From Clostridium sp. (GTDB lineage Bacteria; Bacillota; Clostridia; Clostridiales; Clostridiaceae): DNA of 32,471 bases. This document shows, piece by piece, positions 23,176 through 31,303 of the stretch. The stretch is taken from contig NZ_JAUNLM010000024.1 of assembly GCF_030532265.1 (NCBI RefSeq), positions 1 to 32,471 of the forward strand, written 5' to 3'. Numbering within the stretch: position 1 is the first letter of the stretch; every line of letters starts with the position of its first letter. The position numbers were made by a program, and so were the translations under genes. The notes below the pieces were generated by a model. The model ran no database searches and had not been told where the DNA came from. It worked only from the letters and a program-made list of their open reading frames with translations.

Positions 23176-24093
23176 ATGAAAAGAAAAAAAAGATTAATCG
23201 CATTTATGCTAATTAGTATTTTCTTTGTAGGCTCCTTAACAGGCTGTATGAGAAAGAATAATGAGAAAAAAATAGGAATGGTAATATCAACACTTAATAA
23301 CCCATTTTTTATTTCTATGAAAGAGGGTGCTGAAAAAGAAGCTAAAAAATTAGGGTTTGATCTTATTGTTCTTGATTCAACAAATGATCCTGCAAAAGAA
23401 AGATCAAATGTAGAGGATTTAATACAACTTGGTGTAGTTGCTCTTTTAATTAACCCAACAGATAGTGATGCAGTAATTAAAACAGTTGAAGTTGCAAATA
23501 AAGCTAATGTTCCTGTAATAACATTAGATAGACAAGCAAATGGTGGAGTTGTTACAAGTCATATTGCATCAGATAACGTAGTTGGTGGAGAAATGGCTGG
23601 AAAATATGTTCTTGATAAGTTTAAAGATAAAGACAAAATAAATATAGTTGAACTTCAAGGTATTCCAGGAGCTTCAGCTACAAGAGATAGAGGAAAAGGA
23701 TTCCATAATGTATTAGATAAAGATAAGAAAGCTAATTTTATATCAATACAAGCAGCTGATTTTGATAGACAAAAAGGACTTCAAGTAATGGAAAATATTA
23801 TACAAAGAAATTCTGATATTCAAGTAGTATTTGCACATAATGATGAAATGGCACTTGGTGCTTCAAAGGCAATACAAGCAGCTGGACTTAACACTATTGT
23901 AATTGGATTTGATGGAAACGATGATGCAAAAAATGCAATAGAAGCTGGAACAATGGATGCAACTATAGCTCAACAACCAGATGAAATCGGAGCACTTGGT
24001 GTTGAACTTGCAGCAAAAATATACAATGGAGAAAAAGTTGATAAAAATATAGCAGCTGATCTTAAAATTTACACAAATGAAAATAAAAATTAG
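23176..24093 (+). CDS. rbsB: Ribose-binding lipoprotein
   Basis: A 305-residue periplasmic-binding-type protein anchored as a lipoprotein: KRKKR at the N-terminus, a hydrophobic core and the lipobox LTGC with acylated C24. The mature part is a Peripla_BP_4 sugar binder (GMVISTLNNPFF, NDEMALGASKAIQ, VIGFDGNDDAKNAI). Binds ribose outside the cell and delivers it to RbsC-RbsA. Last structural gene of the operon; a terminator follows. Confidence 0.94.
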   Translation: MKRKKRLIAFMLISIFFVGSLTGCMRKNNEKKIGMVISTLNNPFFISMKEGAEKEAKKLGFDLIVLDSTNDPAKERSNVEDLIQLGVVALLINPTDSDAVIKTVEVANKANVPVITLDRQANGGVVTSHIASDNVVGGEMAGKYVLDKFKDKDKINIVELQGIPGASATRDRGKGFHNVLDKDKKANFISIQAADFDRQKGLQVMENIIQRNSDIQVVFAHNDEMALGASKAIQAAGLNTIVIGFDGNDDAKNAIEAGTMDATIAQQPDEIGALGVELAAKIYNGEKVDKNIAADLKIYTNENKN

Positions 24094-24180
24094 TTTTTTA
24101 AAAATTAAATATTTATTTTTAATATGATATTAAATTCATACATTAAAGATAAAAATTAGTTAAAATATAAGAAAGATTTT

Positions 24181-24230
24181 AAGCACCAAGCCTTATAAAT
24201 AATAAATAGATTTTAAGGCGGTGCTTTTTA
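24181..24230 (+). terminator. Bulged terminator after rbsB
   Basis: AAGCACC (24181-24187) pairs with GGTGCTT (24220-24226), and after a 2-nt bulge GCCTTA (24190-24195) pairs with TAAGGC (24214-24219). The loop is about 18 nt and a TTTTTA run follows. Confidence 0.75.
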
Positions 24231-24253
24231 TTTATAATTAAAATAACTTTTTA

Positions 24254-24262
24254 TGGTATAAT
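24254..24262 (+). promoter_or_regulatory. Extended -10 promoter of rbsR
   Basis: TGG-TATAAT is a perfect extended -10 element about 25 nt before the leader ribosome site. No strong -35 is seen. It lies just after the rbsB terminator, so the regulator gene has its own promoter. Confidence 0.6.
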
Positions 24263-24293
24263 TTTAATATATATGCATATTACGAGGTGGAAA

Positions 24294-25295
24294 ATGAGGA
24301 AGACAACTTTAGCAGACATAGCAAAAGCAGTTGAAGTTTCAAAAACAACAGTATCTATGGTGCTTAATAATAAAGATGGAAATATATCTAAAGAAACAAG
24401 AGAAAAAATATTAAATAAAGCAAAAGAACTTAATTATGTTCCAAATTTTTTGGCAAAAAGTTTAACTACTAATAAATCTTATAGTATAGGAGTTATAGTA
24501 CCTGATATACAAAATCCTTTTTTTAGCGAAATTGCAAAGGCAATAGAAAATATTGCTGAAAAGAGTGGGTATAGTATGGTTCTTTGTAATACTTTTAATA
24601 GCAAAGAAAAAGAAGAAAAATACATAAATCTTTTAATGAGTAAATCAATAGATGGAATAATAATAGCTCCTGTTTCAGAAAAAATTGATGGACTTAAAAA
24701 GCTTGAAGCAAATGGGATTCCTTTTGTATTAGTAGATAGATTAATAAAGAATTATGAAAATGTAAATGGAGTATTTTGTAATAATAAAGAAGGTATAAAA
24801 CTTGGTGTTCATTTTCTTTATAAAAATAATAAAAGAAATATAGCATTTATAATTGGAAATAGTAATCTTGAAACATCAAAAGAGAGACTTATAGGTTTTA
24901 ATGAAAAAATGGAAGAACTTAATATATTAAATAAAGAACTTATAATACATGAAGAATATTCTATGGAAGGTGGTTTTTCTGCAACAGAAAAATTAATGAG
25001 TAAAGAAAAAAACATAGATGCTATATTTTATAGTAGTGATGTTATGGCAATTGGAGGAATGAAATATTTACTTAGAAATGGATATAAAATTCCTGAGGAT
25101 ATAAGTATATTAGGTTTTGATAATATAAATATATCATCATTTATAGAACCTGAACTTACAACAGTTGCACAACCTATATGGGAAATGGGAGAAGAGTCTA
25201 TAAAGCTTTTATTTAAACTTATAAATAAAGAAGAAGTTTTAAATAAAACAGTTGAATTAGAAGCATATTTAATAGAAAGAGGAACTATTAAGTAA
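24294..25295 (+). CDS. rbsR: LacI-family transcriptional regulator, probable ribose repressor
   Basis: A 333-residue repressor. The N-terminal helix-turn-helix reads TTLADIAKAVEVSKTTVSMVLN, shown in two parts TTLADIAKAVEV and SKTTVSMVLN, followed by the hinge segment and a periplasmic-binding-like effector domain (VIVPDIQNPFFSEIA, FYSSDVMAIGG, LGFDNINISSF). The start at 24294 has CGAGGTGG about 4-5 nt upstream; an in-frame ATG at 24273 would add seven residues with no ribosome site. Its place after rbsB and the large palindrome at the rbsK promoter support control of ribose genes, but the effector is inferred from position only. Confidence 0.88.
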   Translation: MRKTTLADIAKAVEVSKTTVSMVLNNKDGNISKETREKILNKAKELNYVPNFLAKSLTTNKSYSIGVIVPDIQNPFFSEIAKAIENIAEKSGYSMVLCNTFNSKEKEEKYINLLMSKSIDGIIIAPVSEKIDGLKKLEANGIPFVLVDRLIKNYENVNGVFCNNKEGIKLGVHFLYKNNKRNIAFIIGNSNLETSKERLIGFNEKMEELNILNKELIIHEEYSMEGGFSATEKLMSKEKNIDAIFYSSDVMAIGGMKYLLRNGYKIPEDISILGFDNINISSFIEPELTTVAQPIWEMGEESIKLLFKLINKEEVLNKTVELEAYLIERGTIK

Positions 25296-25372
25296 GTATT
25301 ATATAAAGTATTAAATTAATATTTTATAATAATTACTTAAAGGGATAACTGTTAATGAAATTTTAATTTAAT

Positions 25373-25417
25373 TTGTTAAGTCTATACAATTAACAATAAG
25401 GCTTGTATTATTATAAT
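25373..25417 (+). promoter_or_regulatory. Promoter with overlapping inverted repeat upstream of the hydantoinase gene
   Basis: TTAACA (25390-25395), a 16-bp spacer and TATAAT (25412-25417) form a good promoter. The -35 box is the right arm of an inverted repeat TTGTTAA (25373-25379) / TTAACAA (25390-25396), a candidate repressor site. The leader would be about 170 nt of AT-rich sequence in which I see no known riboswitch. Confidence 0.5.
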
Positions 25418-25592
25418 TAGGGTATTTAGAATTGCAAGATATAATATATTTAATTGAAAAATTGATTTAATATGAATTTATTATATTAAAGATTTTTTAT
25501 GATAATTTTTATGTATTAGGATTAATTATTTCAATGTTAATTTATATTCTTGTACTTAAGATAAGTATTAAAAATTGAGAGAGGTGTTTAAT

Positions 25593-26981
25593 ATGAGTTT
25601 GCTAGTTAAAAATGGGACTATAGCAACAGCTAGTGATTTATATAAGGGAGATATATATATTGAGAATGGAATCATAAAAGAAATTGGATTAAATCTCAAT
25701 AAAAATGCAGATGAAATTATAGATGCAAATGGTAAATATGTAATTCCAGGTGGTGTAGATGTTCATACACATTTTAATTTAGATGTTGGTATTGCAGTTT
25801 CAAATGATGATTTTTATACAGGAACTGTTGCAGCAGCTTGTGGTGGGACAACTACTATAGTAGACCACATGGGATTTGGACCAAAGGGATGTAATTTAAA
25901 ACATCAAGTTGATGTTTATCATGGATATGCTGATGGAAAAGCTGTAATCGACTACAGTTTTCATGGGGTAATTCAAAGTATAGATGAAAATATATTAGAA
26001 GAAATGGAAAGTATAGTTAAGGATGAAGGAATTTCAAGTTTTAAAATTTATTTAACTTATGATTATATGATTGATGATGAAGGAGCATTAAAGGTTCTTA
26101 AAAGATTAAAAGAATTAAATGGAATGATGACAGTTCATTGTGAAAATCATGGAAGTATAAAATATTTAAGAGAAAAATTTGTAGAAGAAGGATTAAAAAC
26201 TCCTAAGTATCATCCATTAAGCAGACCATCTGAATGTGAAGGAGAAGCTGTTAATAGAATGATAAACATTGCAGAAATTGCAGGAGAAGGGCCACTTTAT
26301 GTAGTTCATTTATCATCAGAATTAGGACTTAGTTATATAAAACTTGCAAGAGAAAGAGGTCAAAAGGTTTATGCTGAGACATGCCCTCAGTATTTAGTAT
26401 TAGATGACAGTCTTTATGATTTGCCAAATAATGAAGGATTAAAATATATAATGAGCCCTCCACTTAGAAAAAAAGAAGATAATAATGCTTTATGGAAGGG
26501 TATTAAAGATGGATATATTCAAACAATAGCAACTGATCATTGTCCTTTTGCATTTAATAAAGACAAGCAAATGGGTAAAGATGATTTTACAAAGTGTCCA
26601 AATGGAGCACCAGGTGTTGAAGAAAGAATACCTTTAATATTCTCAGAAGGCGTTATGAAAAAGAGAATAAGTATAAATAAATTTGTTGATGTTTGTTCAA
26701 CAAAACCTGCAAAAATATTTGGACTTTATCCTAAAAAAGGAACAATTGAAGTTGGATCAGATGGAGATTTAGTAATAATTGATCCAGATAAAGAAGTTAT
26801 ATTAAGTAGTAAAAATCTTCATTCAAATGTAGATTATTCAGCATATGAAGGAATAAAAGTTAAAGGATATCCTATATATACAATATCAAGAGGAAAGATA
26901 ATAGTTAAAGATAATAAGTTTATTGGAAATATGGGAGATGGAAAGTTTTTAAAACGTGGAAAGTCAGATTGGAATGATTAA
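25593..26981 (+). CDS. hyuA: D-hydantoinase / dihydropyrimidinase
   Basis: A 462-residue zinc amidohydrolase that opens cyclic ureides such as dihydropyrimidines, hydantoins or similar rings. Metal-site residues are complete: H58 and H60 (VDVHTH), carbamylated lysine K151 (SSFKIY), H182 (VHCENH), H239 (VVHLSS) and D315 (TDHCPF). Length and numbering agree with bacterial D-hydantoinases. The start at 25593 has AGAGAGGTG 7 nt upstream; an earlier in-frame codon at 25575 overlaps the ribosome site. It stands alone; no carbamoylase, dihydropyrimidine dehydrogenase or beta-ureidopropionase lies beside it, so its substrate is open. A purine-breakdown ureide would fit the other genes in the window (inference). 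Confidence 0.85.
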   Translation: MSLLVKNGTIATASDLYKGDIYIENGIIKEIGLNLNKNADEIIDANGKYVIPGGVDVHTHFNLDVGIAVSNDDFYTGTVAAACGGTTTIVDHMGFGPKGCNLKHQVDVYHGYADGKAVIDYSFHGVIQSIDENILEEMESIVKDEGISSFKIYLTYDYMIDDEGALKVLKRLKELNGMMTVHCENHGSIKYLREKFVEEGLKTPKYHPLSRPSECEGEAVNRMINIAEIAGEGPLYVVHLSSELGLSYIKLARERGQKVYAETCPQYLVLDDSLYDLPNNEGLKYIMSPPLRKKEDNNALWKGIKDGYIQTIATDHCPFAFNKDKQMGKDDFTKCPNGAPGVEERIPLIFSEGVMKKRISINKFVDVCSTKPAKIFGLYPKKGTIEVGSDGDLVIIDPDKEVILSSKNLHSNVDYSAYEGIKVKGYPIYTISRGKIIVKDNKFIGNMGDGKFLKRGKSDWND

Positions 26982-26983
26982 TA

Positions 26984-27022
26984 AAAAAAGTGCTATATAC
27001 ATTTTGTATATAGCACTTTTTT
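26984..27022. terminator. Two-way terminator between hyuA and tRNA-Glu
   Basis: AAAAAGTGCTATATAC (26985-27000) pairs perfectly with 27006-27021 around the loop ATTTT, with T-runs on both strands. It ends hyuA on the plus strand and the tRNA transcript on the minus strand. Confidence 0.9.
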
Positions 27023-27030
27023 GAATTTAA

Positions 27031-27105
27031 TGGTAGTCCTTAGGGGAATTGAACCCCTGATTCCACCGTGAGAGGGTGGCGTCTTAACCTCTTGACCAAA
27101 GGACC
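27031..27105 (-). tRNA. tRNA-Glu (anticodon CTC)
   Basis: A full 75-nt cloverleaf on the minus strand with encoded CCA (complement of 27031-27033). The acceptor is GGTCCTT/AAGGACT, the D-arm GTC...GAC, the anticodon stem CCACC/GGTGG with loop CTCTCAC (anticodon CTC, complement of 27070-27072), and the T-arm AGGGG/CCCCT with loop TTCAATT. The first acceptor pair is G1-U72 instead of the usual G-C. It reads GAG, a rarer codon in this AT-rich genome. Confidence 0.93.
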
Positions 27106-27118
27106 AAAGAATAATTAA

Positions 27119-27147
27119 ATTATATCACTTTGAAAATGAATAGTTAA
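27119..27147 (-). promoter_or_regulatory. Promoter of tRNA-Glu
   Basis: On the minus strand TTAACT (27147 to 27142), a 17-bp spacer and the extended -10 TGA-TATAAT (box 27124 to 27119) place the start a few bases before the mature 5' end at 27105. Confidence 0.65.
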
Positions 27148-27420
27148 ATTTAATATAATTTCAAATTTCAGTAAATTGTAAGGTTTAAGTTTATTTTTAA
27201 TAAGTATTTAAATATAGATATAAAAATACTTTTAAATAATCTTTAATACTAAATAATTTTAAAAGAATTTTAATTTAATAATATAAAATACTTTAATGAG
27301 GTTTAATTTATTATAATTTATTAAATGGAAAACTTATTAATGAATTATTAAATATGTAATCATTTTACATTATATTTATATAAAGTTTTATTTTTATTAA
27401 AAAAATTGAAACAATATTAA

Positions 27421-27429
27421 TGGTATAAT
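27421..27429 (+). promoter_or_regulatory. Extended -10 promoter of the mod operon
   Basis: TGG-TATAAT, a perfect extended -10 element. TTGAAA at 27406-27411 is too close (12 bp) to be a standard -35. The leader is about 33 nt. Confidence 0.6.
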
Positions 27430-27468
27430 TTAATAGTAAAAACAAATATTTCTAGGGGGAGAAGTTTT

Positions 27469-28269
27469 ATGAAAATCAAAAAGATGTTATCAGTAATGAT
27501 AGCTATTTGTTTAGTTGCTTTTGGTATTGTAGGATGCTCAAATAAACAAGATGCATCAACTGATAGTAAGCAAACAAATACAAAAAGCGAAAAGACACTA
27601 TTAGTTTATAGTGGAGCAGGACTTAAAAAGCCTATGGGACAAATTGCAAAGGATTTCGAAAAAGAAAAAGGAGTAAAAGTAGAGTACATATTTGCAGGTT
27701 CAATGCAATTACTTAGTCAATTAGAAACATCAGGAAAAGGTGATGTATTTATTGTAGGATCTCAAAAAGCTTATGATGCAGCTAAAAAGAAAGGTCTTGT
27801 TGGAGATAGTAAAAAAGTTGCTTATCATACACCAGTTATTGTAACTAAAAAAGGAAATCCTAAACATATAAAAACATTAAAGGATCTTGAAAAGCCTGGT
27901 GTAAAGGTTATATTAGGGGATGAAAAATCTAATGCAATTGGACAAACAACTCAAAAGATTATAGAAAAAAATAAATTACAAGGAATAAATAAAAATGTTG
28001 TAGCTAAAGTTGCAACTGTAAATGAAATTGTAACACAAATTGTTGATGGTAAGGCAGATGCTGCAATAGCAACAAGAGATAGTGTATATAATAATGATAA
28101 AGTTTCTATTGTGGAAATACCAAAAGATCAAAATGTTGATCAAATATTACCTATAGGTGTAGTTGAAGCATCTAAAGAAAAGAATTTAGCTACTGAATTT
28201 GTAAATTATGTTTCTTCAGATCAAGGTAAAAGTGTATTTGAAAAATACGGATTTAAACCAGTAAAATAA
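27469..28269 (+). CDS. modA: Molybdate/tungstate-type ABC substrate-binding lipoprotein
   Basis: A 266-residue binding protein. The signal peptide ends in lipobox IVGC with acylated C23, followed by a Ser/Thr/Lys-rich linker. The mature protein starts LLVYSGAGLKKPMGQIAKDFE and continues with AGSMQLLSQLETSGKGDVFI, the pattern of ModA-type oxyanion binders; it ends SSDQGKSVFEKYGF. It should capture molybdate or tungstate outside the cell. Choice between the two cannot be made from sequence alone. Strong AGGGGGAG ribosome site. Molybdate supply suits the molybdenum hydroxylases elsewhere in the window. Confidence 0.85.
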   Translation: MKIKKMLSVMIAICLVAFGIVGCSNKQDASTDSKQTNTKSEKTLLVYSGAGLKKPMGQIAKDFEKEKGVKVEYIFAGSMQLLSQLETSGKGDVFIVGSQKAYDAAKKKGLVGDSKKVAYHTPVIVTKKGNPKHIKTLKDLEKPGVKVILGDEKSNAIGQTTQKIIEKNKLQGINKNVVAKVATVNEIVTQIVDGKADAAIATRDSVYNNDKVSIVEIPKDQNVDQILPIGVVEASKEKNLATEFVNYVSSDQGKSVFEKYGFKPVK

Positions 28270-28270
28270 A

Positions 28271-29059
28271 ATGATAAATAAGATATTTAAATTAGGGTTA
28301 ATAACTTTATTAGTTTTAACCCTAATCTTTACATTAACCCCTATATTATTTTTGATAATAAGGGGAGCTTATACTATAAAGGAATGTATTTTATCAGAAG
28401 AAATAAGATTTGCATTTAAGCTTAGTTTTCAAACATCAATAATATCAACATTAATATGTATGGTTGTTTCACTTCCAGTAGCTTATACTCTTTCTAGATT
28501 AGAATTTAAATTCAAAAAATTTTTATGTACAGTTTTATATATTCCTATGTCTCTTCCACATTTAATACTTGGAATTGCATTGCTTTTAGTTTGTGGTAAT
28601 TCTTTTATAGGAAGGTTTTTAGAAAGTATTGGTTTAGACTTTGTTTTTACTGTTAGAGGTATAATACTTGCTCAAGTTTTTGTTAATATATCTTTTTCTA
28701 TAAAAATGCTAAAGACTGCAATAGAAGGTTTAGATTTTAAATTAGAATTTGTTGCAAGAACACTTGGATGTACAAAGGTTAAGTGTTTTTATAAGATAAT
28801 ATTACCTTCAATAAAAAGGGATATACTTTCAACTCTTATGATAACATTTTCAAGAGCTATTGGTGAATTTGGAGCTGTAATGCTTTTAGTTGGAACTACA
28901 AGAATGAAAACAGAACTTCTTCCAACATCTATATATTTAAATGTTGCAACAGGAGATATGGATATAGCAATTGGTGTTGCAACAATACTTATAATAGTAT
29001 CAATTTTAACTATACTACCTTTTGAAATTTTAGAGGGGAAAAGTAATGCTAGAGATTAA
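28271..29059 (+). CDS. modB: Molybdate-type ABC permease
   Basis: A 262-residue integral membrane permease with about six helices and the conserved inner loop ARTLGCTKVKCFYKIILP and SRAIGEFGAVMLLVG that contacts the ATPase. The ATG begins 1 nt after the modA stop and no Shine-Dalgarno sequence is visible in front of it, so translation probably depends on ribosomes finishing modA. It overlaps modC by 14 nt. Confidence 0.88.
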   Translation: MINKIFKLGLITLLVLTLIFTLTPILFLIIRGAYTIKECILSEEIRFAFKLSFQTSIISTLICMVVSLPVAYTLSRLEFKFKKFLCTVLYIPMSLPHLILGIALLLVCGNSFIGRFLESIGLDFVFTVRGIILAQVFVNISFSIKMLKTAIEGLDFKLEFVARTLGCTKVKCFYKIILPSIKRDILSTLMITFSRAIGEFGAVMLLVGTTRMKTELLPTSIYLNVATGDMDIAIGVATILIIVSILTILPFEILEGKSNARD

Positions 29060-29744
29060 AAACATAAATTTAAAATTAAATAAGTTTTCCTTAAAAAATA
29101 TAAATTTAAATATAAATGAAGGAGAATACTTTGTTATATTAGGTCAAAGTGGAAATGGAAAAACAGTTTTTTTAGAAACTTTAGCAGGTTTATATGAAAA
29201 TTTTTCAGGTGAAATTATTTATAAAGGAAAGGTTATTTCAAATATAGATATAGAAAAAAGAAAAATTGGATTTGTATATCAAAAACATGAACTTTTTCCA
29301 TTTTTGAGTGTAGAAGATAACATAGCATTCGGACTAAGAGTAAATAGATATAAAAATAAATTAATAAAAGAAAAGGTAAATGAGTATTTAAAGATATTTA
29401 AAATAGAACACTTAAAGAAAAGATATCCTAAAAATTTAAGTGGTGGAGAAAGTCAAAGGGTAGCTTTAGCTAGAGCTTTAATAATGGAACCGGATATTTT
29501 ACTTTTAGATGAACCGTTAAGTGCTTTAGATAAAGTTACTAAAGATATTTTAATAGAAGAAATAAAGGAGATAAAAAAATCTTTTAAAACAACAATTATT
29601 CATGTTACTCATGATATTAATGAAGCTTTGGTTTTAGCTGATAATATAGGAATTATGAAAAATGGAGAGTTAAAGCATATTATGAGTATAGAAAGTTTTA
29701 AAGAAAAATATGAAGAAGGATTTTATGAAAATCTCTTAAAGTAA
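29046..29744 (+). CDS. modC: Molybdate-type ABC ATPase
   Basis: A 232-residue ATPase with Walker A GQSGNGKT (near residues 33-40), Q-loop VYQKHELFPF, signature LSGGESQRVALARAL, Walker B ILLLDEPLSALD and H-loop IHVTHD. It lacks the C-terminal molybdate-binding (MOP) domain of E. coli ModC, as in short tungstate/molybdate ATPases, so no built-in molybdate feedback is expected. GAGGGG 7 nt before the ATG lies inside modB. Confidence 0.88.
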   Translation: MLEIKNINLKLNKFSLKNINLNINEGEYFVILGQSGNGKTVFLETLAGLYENFSGEIIYKGKVISNIDIEKRKIGFVYQKHELFPFLSVEDNIAFGLRVNRYKNKLIKEKVNEYLKIFKIEHLKKRYPKNLSGGESQRVALARALIMEPDILLLDEPLSALDKVTKDILIEEIKEIKKSFKTTIIHVTHDINEALVLADNIGIMKNGELKHIMSIESFKEKYEEGFYENLLK

Positions 29745-29753
29745 GGTGATAAT

Positions 29754-30482
29754 ATGAAGTTTTATGATGAAATAAAAGAAAAATTTATTAATATAATAAA
29801 AGAGAATAATTTGGATATAAATGAAGAAGTTATTTTAACAAAAAAGCTTACTCCAAAGGAAGCTATAGGTAATCCAGATAGAGATGATTATCCAATACTT
29901 AAAGGAAAAGAAGTTTTGTTAAATTCTAATTATAAAGGATTTATAGGACAAGCATATACTGATAATCCAAAGGATTTTAAGGGAACTCTTAAAGATATTT
30001 TGGATTTGGATTTATCTTTAGAGGATAACTTACCAGTATTTATTGCTACATTAAATGCAGTGCTTAGGAGTTTAAATCTTATTAATGGAACTATTCATTG
30101 TAAAGATGATGAACCAAAGGAATGTGCAAAAAAGATTTTTAATGAAATGAAAAAAAGTTATAAGGGTAAAAATATTGCACTTATTGGTCTTCAACCAGGA
30201 ATATTAAATGCATTAAGTAAAGAATTTAATGTTAGGGTCCTTGATTTAAATGATAAAAATATAGGTGAAAAGAAGTGTAATGTTGTTGTAGAGCATGGAA
30301 TTTATGACTTTGATGATGTTGTAAATTGGGCTGATGTTTTATTAGCTACAGGAAGTACTAGCTGTAATGGTACTATAACTAATATTTTAAATGTTAATAA
30401 GCCTATTTATTTTTATGGTACATCAATATCTGGTATAGCATATATTATGGGATTAAAAAGATTGTGTTTTTGTTCTAAATAA
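29754..30482 (+). CDS. DUF364/DUF4213 protein, putative metal-chelation family
   Basis: A 242-residue protein with an N-terminal DUF4213-like domain (about 1-95) and a Rossmann-like DUF364 domain (about 100-242, with NIALIGLQPGIL and a late LLATGSTSCNGTITNIL segment). Structural work on a Desulfitobacterium relative led to the suggestion of heavy-metal chelation, but function is unproven. It follows modC by 9 nt and is surely co-transcribed, so a part in handling the imported oxyanion or its cofactor is likely (inference). Confidence 0.75.
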   Translation: MKFYDEIKEKFINIIKENNLDINEEVILTKKLTPKEAIGNPDRDDYPILKGKEVLLNSNYKGFIGQAYTDNPKDFKGTLKDILDLDLSLEDNLPVFIATLNAVLRSLNLINGTIHCKDDEPKECAKKIFNEMKKSYKGKNIALIGLQPGILNALSKEFNVRVLDLNDKNIGEKKCNVVVEHGIYDFDDVVNWADVLLATGSTSCNGTITNILNVNKPIYFYGTSISGIAYIMGLKRLCFCSK

Positions 30483-30492
30483 TTAGGGAAAT

Positions 30493-30501
30493 TGGTATAA
30501 T
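30493..30501 (+). promoter_or_regulatory. Extended -10 promoter of the lipoprotein gene
   Basis: TGG-TATAAT again, 24 nt before the first possible start codon. No terminator is seen between the DUF364 stop (30482) and this element, so some read-through from the mod operon may add to expression. Confidence 0.5.
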
Positions 30502-30533
30502 TTATATAAAATATATAAGAAGGGATGTTTAAT

Positions 30534-31202
30534 TTGAAAAAAATATTTATAACAATGTTAATTATTTTAATTCCTTTTACAATTATATCATGTAATAAAA
30601 CAGATAATAATTCTGAACAAACTAAAAGTGAAGTAACAGAAAACAAAGAAGAAGTAAATTTAGATAAATTAAAAGAAGAAATCAAAGAAGAAGTTAGAAA
30701 AGAAATTGAAGAGGAAAATAAAAATAAAGACACTTCTAATAAATCTAATAATGCAGATAAAACTAACAATAAAGATGAAAAAGAAAACTCTAATAAAGTT
30801 AATAATAATCAAAATGAAAAAGAACATAATAATGAGCAAAAGTTAAATGAAGCTTTTAAGAAACAACATTTTTTAGAGAAGGATAATCAGGGAAGAAGAA
30901 ATTTTCAAAAGGATCAAAATCTTGATAATCTTTTAGCTCTTAATTTAAATATGGATTATAATTATCAACCATACTTAGATGAAAAAGGTAATAAGGGCAT
31001 ATCTGTTAAAATATGTTTTAAAGACTTAGGAGGTTCTAAGGAATATTATAGAGAGGCTAAACGTTTTGTTGCTTTAATGAATGAATTTAGAATAAAGAGT
31101 AGTGCAGATATACAAAATTTATATATTTATAATTTAGATAATTCAGCAAATATGACTTATAAATGGAATGAAAATACTGAAGTATTTGAAAAGGTTAAAT
31201 AA
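30534..31202 (+). CDS. Lipoprotein of unknown function
   Basis: A 222-residue lipoprotein: MKKIFI..., a hydrophobic core and IISC with acylated C20. A long Lys/Glu/Asn-rich region (about 21-115) includes a probable coiled coil (LDKLKEEIKEEVRKEIEEE) and a poly-Asn/Lys spacer, and a compact C-terminal domain (about 120-222) contains KGISVKICFKDLGGSKEYYREA. I do not recognise the domain. The start is probably the TTG at 30534, since AAGGG (30520-30524) is 9 nt upstream; the ATG at 30525 touches that site and would add three residues. It is likely tethered to the outer face of the membrane. Confidence 0.7.
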   Translation: MKKIFITMLIILIPFTIISCNKTDNNSEQTKSEVTENKEEVNLDKLKEEIKEEVRKEIEEENKNKDTSNKSNNADKTNNKDEKENSNKVNNNQNEKEHNNEQKLNEAFKKQHFLEKDNQGRRNFQKDQNLDNLLALNLNMDYNYQPYLDEKGNKGISVKICFKDLGGSKEYYREAKRFVALMNEFRIKSSADIQNLYIYNLDNSANMTYKWNENTEVFEKVK

Positions 31203-31208
31203 AGTATT

Positions 31209-31248
31209 AAAAAAGTAGGTAATTTAATTATCTACTTTTTTGTTTTTT
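31209..31248 (+). terminator. Factor-independent terminator after the lipoprotein gene
   Basis: AAAAAAGTAGGTAA (31209-31222) pairs with TTATCTACTTTTTT (31228-31241), with one G-T pair, and is followed by GTTTTTTT. Confidence 0.85.
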
Positions 31249-31303
31249 TAAGTAAGTGCATATTTATTAAGTAGAATAAATTTTTTAAAGGTGGGGTTTA
31301 TAT

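Larger units (their letters stand above)
27106..27468. other. Gene-free region between tRNA-Glu and the molybdate operon
   Basis: 363 bases. The left end holds the tRNA promoter (minus strand) and the right end the extended -10 and ribosome site of modA. The middle is simple AT-rich sequence without a credible open frame. I looked for a molybdenum-cofactor or other riboswitch and saw none: there are no GC-rich paired elements. Confidence 0.5.

Noticed and set aside
27148-27420. Possible molybdenum-cofactor riboswitch before modA
   Set aside because: No long structured GC-containing region lies before the ATG, and the likely transcript leader is only about 33 nt.
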